Source: Coemansia sp. RSA 922 (lineage: Eukaryota > Kickxellomycota > Kickxellomycetes > Kickxellales > Kickxellaceae). Taken from it: DNA of 64,000 nt. A program made the position numbers and the translations under genes. Shown here piece by piece: positions 9,901 to 18,000 of this stretch (within the stretch, counting starts at the first letter, position 1; every line of letters begins with the position of its first letter). The stretch covers positions 25,351 to 89,350 of the forward strand of contig JANBQS010000004.1 of NCBI GenBank assembly GCA_027577415.1, in the 5' to 3' direction. The notes below the pieces were generated by a model. That model was not told the origin of the DNA, did no database searches, and saw only the letters and a program-made list of their open reading frames with translations.

Positions 9901-10595
9901 GAGGCGACAAACGACGAGACGCCATGCTTCTGATTCAAATACTGTGTGACATCGTAGACATGGCCACGCATAGCGATGTAGGCATCTTTTTCCGAGTTGT
10001 GACCAGATACCTCGTCCATCGTCCACACGTACTCACGCGGACATAAGATCAGGCCCAGACCGATGATGACGAACAGGAGAATGCACCAGATAAAAAATAT
10101 GATAATGCAAATAGCGACCTTTTCGCGCCACGCCATACGCACATCGGGCCGCTTCATGCGGCCGCATAGACTGAGGAACGGCGAGGGAATCCACCAAGTC
10201 AGGGCCCACGTAATTGTTGACCATGTGCGGCGTGTTCGTGTGATCTCTACGTCCTCGATGGTCTCGTGGGCGGGAGACATGTCGCCGTGTTTCTCGGACG
10301 TAATGACACCCGTGTTGACGTTGTAGGCGGTTGTGCGGTCGCTGGGCGCCTTGGGTGGAGATCCACCAATACGACTGTACTCTTCGCTGGAGTAGTGACC
10401 AGGTCCCATGTATCTGTCATCGCCGGGCATGCCGTAGGTAGGCAGTGTACGTGTCGAAACGGCTGCAGGGGTAGCGGCGACCGAAGCAATATTGGTGAGA
10501 CGGCGTGCGCCTGGACCGTTGTTGTTGGTACTAGCCATTATATCGCCAGCATGGGATGTCGTACCCGTCCACTCCAGATCGTCCGTCGAGCCCAT
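6939..10595 (-). CDS. Chitin synthase, division 2, with cytochrome-b5-like and DEK_C domains
   Basis: Polymerises UDP-GlcNAc into chitin at the plasma membrane. 1218 aa from the first in-frame ATG at 10595 (the open frame extends upstream by three codons only). Order: disordered start; hydrophobic helix about 157-181; cytochrome-b5-like segment about 195-235; membrane segment near 430; glycosyltransferase core from about 470 (CQVPCYTEDE, ICDGNIVGSG), with QVDADTEV near 630, GEDRYLT near 745 and QRRRWINS near 782, the hallmark catalytic and binding motifs; a membrane cluster about 800-900; a long Ser/Pro/Met-rich tail; and a DEK_C-like domain (about 1161-1217, IRQQLAQEFNIDL). Domain order resembles class V/VII enzymes, but the N-terminal myosin motor is absent. 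A paralogue is cut by the left edge. No intron needed. Confidence 0.95.
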   Translation of the reverse strand: MGSTDDLEWTGTTSHAGDIMASTNNNGPGARRLTNIASVAATPAAVSTRTLPTYGMPGDDRYMGPGHYSSEEYSRIGGSPPKAPSDRTTAYNVNTGVITSEKHGDMSPAHETIEDVEITRTRRTWSTITWALTWWIPSPFLSLCGRMKRPDVRMAWREKVAICIIIFFIWCILLFVIIGLGLILCPREYVWTMDEVSGHNSEKDAYIAMRGHVYDVTQYLNQKHGVSSFVASKDLMVMYAGLDVNASFPVAIRTACSGLVSKKSDPNYSMYLNVADVTALQTFPFTHKVGSMPSSKELSDQGFYVKYVLPTLNLFKKGDVVWDYDWVNSMHKDQGKYWRIINKEVYNLEDYFATIEYPGNTDSKWRFLSNHIENIFDDKGAGTTDITKEWDRIQWSPSEHQANYNCMKNLFYVGKVDDRQSVRCLFTNYMLLAFACILMTIVLVKFVTALQFGAKNRPITPSKFVICQVPCYTEDEASLIKTIDSLAALEYDDKHRLMFIICDGNIVGSGNDRSTPRIVLDILGVDPEYDPPGRDYLAIAEGSRRHNIGKVYSGLYEFEGHVVPFMVVVKVGTIDESNRSGNRGKRDSQILLMAFFNKVHFDLPMTPLELEMYHQIRHIIGIEPSSFEYILQVDADTEVMPDSLSRLIAACSSDQRIAGICGETMLGNENKSWTTMMQVYEYFISHHMAKAFESLFGSVTCLPGCFCMYRLRSSDGKPLLVAKPVLDAYSELHVDTLHKKNLLSLGEDRYLTTLMMKHFPQYKLKFIQDAKCKTIAPEKWAVLLSQRRRWINSTIHNLAELMFLPDMCGFCCFSMRFVVFLDLFGTITMPTTLFYFAYLIYVAVTGLADVGYISLILIGAIYGVQAIIFILRREWQHVGWMFIYLLAYPLWSFVLPIYSFWHFDDFSWGNTRVVVGDGKRKIIIKDDKPFDPASIPQRRWIEYEVELAAAGVLNAPPPNMNPHAGSSSRDDERMSLYSRQSAAANAAVMNHMRTGSMYGYPNAPSVIAQVPHNGQYTMSRAATPTMAMQVPVNGDYRYSMATVNGHLQNTFASPYGMATTRSSVSVGHMDRTMGGHESIYAAMPGARSPSPPSMSASRPHTIVATTPLNGGYMGQAGIPDYTMPNGTPETPQQQRPMSSYIAPAGVDYYDQSNGQNLETMPLDGQLIEATRRILATSDLTTMTKKKIRQQLAQEFNIDLSSRKDFISDVIDRMLSGAI

Positions 10596-11517
10596 GTGGT
10601 ACAAGAATATCCGTCCCTAAAAAGAACAACTTGAATACAGAGTTTATTAATAATGTATCCTAATATTATTTGCTTGGACCGTCTTTAGATTATTTGTTTA
10701 TATGCGCTTACCTCGAGAGGTTACGTCAGAGTACTGGTAGTAAAAAAAAGCTACGCAGTTTAAATGTTTGAGAGAGAAAAAAAAAAGAAGAGAAAAAGTT
10801 AAAAAGGTGAAGTAATGGAGTTCCAGAGAAGAAGGACGAATATACTCTATGAGCCCGTGTGCGCGCTAAGACCAACTGAGGGGAGAGGGAGAAGTTGGAC
10901 AGCGTGTGAGAAACAGCAACATCGTTGGGATCAGACAATAGGTTCCTGCCATTTACAGCGCACACGCTGACTTGAGCTAAAAAAAAAAAAAAAAAAGGCG
11001 GCGTCAAACACATTTTTTTCCCACTCTGGACATAAAGGCAGTAAAAAAATATATACAAGAATGGGCATTGCCCCTTTTCAAGCTCAAAGTAAACAATAAC
11101 AAAAAAAATTACTCTCCACTCCCCCCTGTACTCATATTTTTTGGGAAAAAGGGGGAGGGATCTCGAGTGATTGTACACGCCTTGAGTATCTGTGTGTGGG
11201 GGAGAGAGAGAGAAAAATGAGAAGGTCTCCCAAGACTTTAACGACTACAGTGCATTGTTTAAAAAAGTTCTTGGCTCTTAATATAAATTCGCTGGCAGCA
11301 AAAAAAAAAAGAGGGTGGCGCTGGTGTTTTTTTTGAAGCAGTAGCCACTTTATCGTTGCAAGTGAGAAACGTTCGTGAGTAACAGCCACATCTGCCTCCC
11401 ATCCATTTTAGGAAATGTGCATATTCTAATAGTACACACCGAATAAGCCTCATGTCACAGCAAAAACGTTTCTCACAATTCCAACAAAGTAGTAAATAGG
11501 GAGAGAGAAAGAGAGAG
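10596..11517. other. Intergenic region, no gene seen
   Basis: Chitin synthase promoter and leader, then the DAM1 3' flank. It is marked by long A-runs (17 A at about 10980-10996), GA-rich tracts (11200-11215, 11500-11517) and T-runs. Open frames here are low-complexity translations of these tracts. Confidence 0.5.
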
Positions 11518-12201
11518 CTACTGAGGAAACTGCTCAGGGTCAAGAAAGAACAAGTGTCCCTTTTTATTGACACGCTTAACAGCGTCGGTCTGTACCAGGG
11601 CATTCATATAATCCGTACACTTGTTACGAGTCAATCCGCCACCGACATCCCGCAAAATCTCATGGGCGTAAAGTCCCTCGCGATTCATAGAAAGCTCTCT
11701 CAAGATCAGCTCAATAACACCCTTATGCGGCTGGTCCTTGAACCTCGACGGCAATAGATCAGTAATTCGCCGAGTCTGAAATACTGCCTTACGCCGCTTA
11801 ACACCAGTCTTTATCACTACGCGTTTCTTCTGCACCGCCTCCGCTTTCCGTGGTATCGCTGACCGTGCTCGCATTTGTTCTTCGCTTTGCAAATAGAGGT
11901 CATCGTCGTCCACGTTCATATCAGTGTCTTGCGCTGGCTCGAATGGTGGCGGAGTAACTGGTCGTTGTGCTAGGGCGTAGGAATCGGCATTGGGTGCTTC
12001 GAGAAACTCTAAGCACTCGCTGTTTAGTCGTAGGCCTTGTAGGAATACAGAAAAGTTCCGGTTAAACGTCAATAGACTGCTGTTTATATTGTCTAATTCC
12101 CGCAAATTCGTCGCTAGTCCAGAGAAATTCCGTTGTAGCTCACACAGGTTGTCCTCAAAGCTTTGGCTATTAGGATATATACTAAGTCTACGCGTCGTCA
12201 T
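11518..12201 (-). CDS. DAM1: DASH/Dam1 complex subunit Dam1, with a C-terminal winged-helix-like extension
   Basis: Subunit of the microtubule ring that couples kinetochores to spindle microtubules. 227 aa, start ATG at 12201. Residues about 15-65 carry the Dam1 signature: SFEDNLCELQRNFSGLATNL, LDNINSSLLTFNRNFSVFLQGLRLNSECLEF. An acidic linker (MNVDDDDLYL) and a basic stretch (KKRVVIKTGVKRRK) follow. Residues about 160-225 look like a small winged helix (GVIELILRELSMNREGLYAHEILRD then a recognition-helix-like segment and HLFFLD). I do not recall that domain in yeast Dam1. It shares a 206-bp divergent promoter with glyoxalase II. The N-terminal assignment rests on motif pattern; the C-terminal domain is inferred. 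Confidence 0.72.
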   Translation of the reverse strand: MTTRRLSIYPNSQSFEDNLCELQRNFSGLATNLRELDNINSSLLTFNRNFSVFLQGLRLNSECLEFLEAPNADSYALAQRPVTPPPFEPAQDTDMNVDDDDLYLQSEEQMRARSAIPRKAEAVQKKRVVIKTGVKRRKAVFQTRRITDLLPSRFKDQPHKGVIELILRELSMNREGLYAHEILRDVGGGLTRNKCTDYMNALVQTDAVKRVNKKGHLFFLDPEQFPQ

Positions 12202-12284
12202 TATGAATGATTAGTAGTGAAGAAATGAGGTGAGCTCAGAGAACAAGAGATGGCAAATTTCGAATTTCAAGTGTGTTTACTATT

Positions 12285-12322
12285 AGTGGTGATCTTCTGG
12301 ATCACCACTTCTGGATCACCAC
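12285..12322. promoter_or_regulatory. Palindrome plus direct repeat in the DAM1/glyoxalase II bidirectional promoter
   Basis: A 10-bp inverted repeat (12285-12294 and 12300-12309, 5-nt spacer) followed by a tandem duplication of TTCTGGATCACCAC (12295-12308 and 12309-12322). It lies in the 206-bp gap between the two divergent ATGs (12201 and 12408). Three GATCACCAC half-sites in 38 bp suggest a protein-binding site. No known factor is assigned. Confidence 0.5.
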
Positions 12323-12407
12323 ATCGAGGGCTAGGGGGGAGGGAAATAAGCCTAGCGCGTTGGCAATTTGTCAGCTTTCTTTGTCTCTACTTTTTCGAGA
12401 TAAAAAA

Positions 12408-13241
12408 ATGTCAATTTTTAAACACCTACTATCTACTTCTTTTAAGAATCCATCGGGTCGTCGCTTTTCTCTGTTAAACTCCCAGCTACTCAGTATGAAG
12501 GTCATCCCTGTTCCCTGTCTTTCCGACAACTACGCCTATGTTCTCGTCGACGAAGATGCGAACCAAGTCATAGCAATCGATCCCGTAGAGCCCAAAAAGG
12601 TCATGGCAGTAATCAAAGACACCAAGCTGACATTCAACACGGTGCTCACCACACATCACCACATGGACCACTCGGGCGGCAACAATCAGATCACAACCAT
12701 GGTTCCAGGGCTCCAAGTCTACGGCGGGGACTCGCGGATCCCCCAAATGACCCATCAGCTCAAAGACAGCGAGGAATTCACGCTGGGCAGTCTGCGAGTC
12801 CGCGCTATTCAAACCTTTGGACACACTACCAGCAGCATATGCTACTACATTAGGAGCAAAAATGAGAGAATAGTGTTTACTGGCGACACCCTGTTTGTAG
12901 GCGGTTGTGGAAGACTGTTTGAGGGCACGCCGGAGGATATGTACGAGTCGTTGATCGGTAAATTGGCTAAACTACCGGGAGACACTGAAGTTTATGCGGG
13001 ACACGAGTATACCAATAGTAATCTGAGGTTTGCGCGCAGTGTGGATCCTGATAACCTAGAATTGAAGCAAAAGGCAGAACGCTGCGCGGAGCTCTCATAT
13101 ACTATGCCTAGTACCATAGCTGAGGAGCTAGCGACCAATCCGTTTATGCGCGTGGACCAGCCTGCGCTCCAAATCGCATCTAGCAAAACTGATCCAATCG
13201 AAGTGTTGGGTGAGATTCGTCGTATGAAAGACAATTTTTAA
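12408..13241 (+). CDS. GLO2: Hydroxyacylglutathione hydrolase (glyoxalase II), probable mitochondrial and cytosolic forms
   Basis: Metallo-beta-lactamase-fold thioesterase that splits S-lactoylglutathione into D-lactate and glutathione, the second step of methylglyoxal detoxification. 277 aa. THHHMDH (82-88) is the dinuclear metal-binding motif; GHTTSSICYY, FTGDTLFVGGCGRLFEG and AGHEYTNSN supply the other ligands and the family signature. The first ATG (12408) gives a basic, Ser/Leu/Phe-rich presequence (MSIFKHLLSTSFKNPSGRRF) that looks mitochondrial. A second in-frame ATG at 12495 starts exactly at the conserved body (MKVIPVPCLSDNY, 248 aa). Dual localisation by alternative start is known for human HAGH and is inferred here. 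The stop is 11 bp from the stop of the convergent GT15 gene. Confidence 0.93.
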   Translation: MSIFKHLLSTSFKNPSGRRFSLLNSQLLSMKVIPVPCLSDNYAYVLVDEDANQVIAIDPVEPKKVMAVIKDTKLTFNTVLTTHHHMDHSGGNNQITTMVPGLQVYGGDSRIPQMTHQLKDSEEFTLGSLRVRAIQTFGHTTSSICYYIRSKNERIVFTGDTLFVGGCGRLFEGTPEDMYESLIGKLAKLPGDTEVYAGHEYTNSNLRFARSVDPDNLELKQKAERCAELSYTMPSTIAEELATNPFMRVDQPALQIASSKTDPIEVLGEIRRMKDNF

Positions 13242-13252
13242 TAATAATATAT

Positions 13253-14862
13253 TCATTCACCTGCAAATAAATCATACCACCTACGTCGTTCGGCAACATT
13301 AGCGCCCTCGTGCGAGATCAAGAACCGCTTCCTATCTCTAACCAGCCGTATAGCCTCCTTCGTATCCCTAGGTGACCAAGTACTAGGCTTATATGACTTG
13401 TATCGCGGTAGACAGCTTCCGGGGCTATTGTCGAAACTCTCTAGCTTGGGGCACTGGCATTTGATCGTATCCGAGCAATGAGCGAAATCCGCGTGCTTAT
13501 AGCCGATATCATCGAAAAAATGTACCTGATCGTAGTTCAGCAACATACCAGCCGCCAAAGAATGTACAGGCGCGTCGCCCCACCGTTCCATGAAAAAACC
13601 ACCAGCTCGATCAAGTGCCTGAAAAAACGAATCATACTCTGGGGACCTTAACCAGTTGAGTGAGGCGATTTCGAAATTAGACCAAAAGTGACATAAATTA
13701 TATCCGCCCGATTCAGTCACGAAATACGACATAAAATCAGACGTAATGTTGTTAACCAACATATACTCCAACATATGATCCCAAAGCGACGGAATAGTAA
13801 GCTCGAGTTCCTTCAATGCGATAACGAACGAATAAAGTTTACCATGGTCCTCCATATACCTAAATGGATCATAATCCAAATCACAGTAAAAATCGACTCC
13901 AGGCTCAACTCTCCAATACCAATCTTTTGATAGGAGAAGCGGATGTTTGTAAAAGAACCCGCTGTTAAACCGACACATATGCCGGTAACTTAGACTACCA
14001 CCGTAGATAACATTGTTTGCTGCCATTTGTTGTCGAGCCGCCAGCGCACGCGTATCGTCGATGAATTCGGGTACCGACCAGTGCTCCCTAGGAATCAAAG
14101 CAAATGTGACATTGCTCGTAGTGCTCGCAGATATTGTCTGCATAAACTCGTCGGTGAAGGGCTCGTCGTTCAGGAATAGATACGGGTAGTGATATTTGCC
14201 ATTAAATCGGTCTTCCAATTGTCGCATAGTAGCACGGAACTCGTCCATTTCGCGGTTACGTATCAGAACGACAAACGACGCGTTAACCCTTTCTTCGTAA
14301 TTGGGGAGTATCTTACGCCGCGCCATATCCCTTTGAGCCCCCGCCGCAACCACAGGATCACTAGACATGGCCAGCGACTGTAGTATATCGGCTTCTCCGC
14401 GGTGATGCCATACCCAGGGCGCGATTTCCGCCACATGTTTCTCCTCGTCGGTGGCCCACTCAGTATCCAAAACTTGTTGTCGGTATTGTGTCAAGTTCTC
14501 CGGAAACTCTGTAGGCCATCCATCGAGCCGCACTAGTGGTATCCTCATTGCGACTACGGTGTCTGACTCCCGTAATGGACCCATGGGTTTGGTGTCTGGG
14601 CGACGGTTCTTCCAATCAAACGTGGTATCTTCAACTGATGGTCGTCCATAGGTGAGTGTATCCTGGTTAAAGTACTTTTGGCGTGAGTGGATAGCACTTC
14701 TCGAGATTATAATAACGCAGAGGAAAAACGTACAGGCGATACCAAGGATTACCGTCGATGGAATAGCCAGTCGTTTAACAGCCTAAAAGTAGTTATATTT
14801 AGCTCTTGTGTATTACTCTTGTATCGAAAATAAAGGATGTTTTTACTTACAGTGGTCCTCAT
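13253..14862 (-). CDS. Alpha-1,2-mannosyltransferase, KTR/KRE2 family (GT15), two exons
   Basis: Type II Golgi enzyme that adds alpha-1,2-mannose from GDP-mannose to N- and O-linked glycans. Exon 1 (14862-14851) codes only for MRTT. A 68-nt intron (14850-14783, GTAAGT...TTTTAG) precedes exon 2 (14782-13253); total 513 aa. Without exon 1 the frame starts at an internal Met that lacks the signal anchor. With it, residues 9-31 form a clean membrane anchor (LAIPSTVILGIACTFFLCVI). Catalytic-domain marks: VEPGVDFYCDLDYDPF; YNLCHFWSNFEIASL near residue 370, which carries the Glu regarded as the nucleophile in Kre2; and FMERWGDAPVHSLA. Tail-to-tail with glyoxalase II. No paralogue in the window. Confidence 0.92.
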
Positions 14863-15097
14863 AGTATAGAAAATAATATAAATATGTGAAAAGAGTATAA
14901 AAAAAAATTTTGTTTTTGAGAAAGAAAAGAAAAAACATAATGAACAGTAATGCCCTCAAAATTGACAACAAAACAAAAAAAAAAGCGCCACATTGTCTAC
15001 AAAAAAAAGCAGTTTTTGCCAAAAAGTGAACAATGAAAAAAGCTTACAAACCATCAAATTCCCAAATACAAATATAAAAAAAAGGACTTGAAAATAT

Positions 15098-18000
15098 TTA
15101 GGCAGGTAAGCAGTATATAGTAGTTTGATCAAGTCTCTGGATTTCCTCATCATCGCTCTCCTGAGCACATTGCTCGTCATCGCTGTCTTCAAAGTCCGAT
15201 TCAGCACCACCCGCCGAGCCATAGACCAAGCACTGCGGAAGCACATCGATACATTGCTCAGCCAATCCAGGCGTCATCGGTCGCTGATCAATATCAACAC
15301 CCGCCAGCTCGGCAACAGTGCTCTGAGCACGGACCAAAGAATCATTCACATCAGAAGCGGCTGATCCAAGCTGAACAGCAGACGTCTCAGCCCTAGTAGG
15401 CGGCGGCGCACGCAACTGCTCGCTATGAGGCGAAGACACAGGCAAAACAACAGGCTTAATCTCCAACCTAGGCAACAAAACCCATCCACTACCAGTCTGG
15501 TTACCAGATTGGGTCTGGAACACAGCAAAACCCGGTGCAAACACAGTACCCAGAGGAGCAACAGCTGTTACCGGCAACAGACAAAACCTTAATATAGTAG
15601 CATGCCCCGGCATCACAGTAAGGGTTAAACGTCGGGGTCCCGCAAACACAAAGGCCTCGGTAGCGTGCATAGCAATATCCATAGTACGCGTCCTTCTCGT
15701 CGCATTAGTAATACGGTAGCTCAGTGGCAAAGCCTGACCGACACGCGCAGTACCACATATATTCTCGACTAGCAAGCGACGAGTAATCAGACGCATTGCC
15801 GGCATCCACATACGCGCAGTACAACGCGACTCGTCTCTCCGCCACTCGACATGCAAAATACCTGGACACACGTCGGCCGACACACGCACCAGATCGCTAG
15901 CCGTTATATCTATCCAGACCACGTGTTTCAGAGATCCACCCGCCACCAACGTCCCAGCAGCAAAAGTCGATCCCATCACAGTGACAGTCATAGGCGCAGC
16001 ACCCGCAGCACTCAGCGCCACGGCCAACGCGTCAGCAGATGGCGGGTGCAAGACCATATTATCTACGGTGATATCCCAGGGTCCAGCATTATGCAATGTT
16101 ACGAGTACAGGCCGTCTGAAACAAAACTCGCCAGCGCTATTAGCATTCAAACTAGGCGTCTCGGGAGCCGCCACATGCGACGGCAGTAATTCGGCGGCGG
16201 CATACAAGGGCCGCGATACAGGGATAGAGGCCTGTGCTAGAGCCTCAATAATATCTGAACCATTATTGTAACGCACAGAACAGTGTACCACGGACACATC
16301 AGTAGCCGTAGAGCGATTGGCACTGGATATCTGAGTAGCTGGAAAGTTCACAAACACAGTAATGGTTTGCGACTCTCCAGCCATCAGATCCTTAGTACCA
16401 GGCAATACCCCAAGCAGCTCGCTTCCGCCAGCCTCAGCACTAAGCCATGGCATATCGCTCGATGCTTTGTCACTACTCTCGACGTTCAGCTCGCTCATAG
16501 AGTCAGCCGCCGTGTCCAGCGCCGCCAACCGCACGCCGACTGAAATGTCCAAAGCAGACAGCCTCGTATGCTTATTATGAACGAGGATTTCCACAGCAAA
16601 GGCCTCGCCACGATACGCCGGTGCCAAGGCCCCGACCTTTGGCATACTAACCACCACGCCAGTCTCAGCCAGAGGCAATCCAAGGACACGGCATCTGCTG
16701 TACGCCGAGAACCCAGGCTCATCCTGAATATTCTGAGGAAGAAGCAAAAGTGGAGGATACCCCAGCTCCTTCCACTCAGTGCCAGCTACTAGCCAGCGCC
16801 GGTTCAGAGGGACGGCAGACGTGGGCCCGCAGACAGTCACTGCTCGTCTCAGTGCCACGTGCTCGGAGTACCTGGCCGCAGCAACATGAGATTTCGCCAT
16901 ACGAGTTTGGCGCAATGGGTCGTGGATACAGGCAACCGCAGCGCTGGCGGCCAGTAATGCCTCCATATGGCTGAATCCTTGCTCGCTGCCATCGCTCAAA
17001 GCAGCAGTCTGAGCAGAAGCCTGGGCGCAAGTAGGCCAATGAAGTCGCAGATTGGCCGAGCTCCCAACAACAGCCGATACGCCAACAAGTACCAGCGCAC
17101 TAGCCACAGCACACGCCTCAATCTCCACACATCCCTCAAGCACCAGAGTCGATCCAGGCCGCATCTCCAGGTTGCACTTGGCTCGGCCGCGTATGTCGCA
17201 GAACCTCACTTGCGGTATTTGATCCTCGTCGTGGCTCAGTCTCACAGAGTAACGGGGGTCGCTAAACTCCACACACAATTCGCTCAGCGTTAGCGGCTGT
17301 CCCAAATGCCGACAATCCAATTCCACCTGAAACTCCATCTTTCGCCCATCTACCGGCAGCCGCCAGTGTCGCCAGTGTGCATGGCAGGTAATCGGCGAGT
17401 AAATCTGCGTCATATCCACAAGTGCCATATCGCTAAAGTCAATATCTGTCGTCGAGTCCTGCTGAGACATAAGCTCAACGACAGCAGTAGCCATAGCCTG
17501 CTTATCGCTCACCGAAGACGCACAGCGAAATACCCACTGCAACGCGTGTCGAGTCAGTGTCTCCCATCCCTCGGCGCGGAACCGGCCAGCCAGCGATTGG
17601 AAAATGTTCAGTGCCTCCTGCTGACTCTCCTCAGACTCTGCATAAACCTCAGCCAGCTCGCTCGCCAGACACAAATGCTGATGACCATACGACTCTGCTA
17701 AACCCCGCACCAACGAGTCTACGCCCGACTCACCACCCACAACAGCTGACGGCTGGAGGCAGGCCAACGCAGCAGCAAGCAAGCCCGTGGTGGTAGCCAG
17801 CATGGCTCCAGGCTCATTGACCTGACGAGTGCGCTCGGCTGCAAGCCACACGCTGGCATAAGTGTTTTCAACACCAGGGTTTGCGCTAAACACACGCGTC
17901 TCATCCGATGGCTCTGAAACCAATGGCTGCTTACTAGAGTATGCCTTGTCCTCGGCAGCCAGCCGCCTATGCCGCTGCAAACTAGCAAACGACGCAGCCT

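Noticed and set aside
12190..12195. ACGCGT near the start of DAM1 as a cell-cycle box
   Set aside because: A single copy inside codons 3-4 of the coding sequence; chance is likely.
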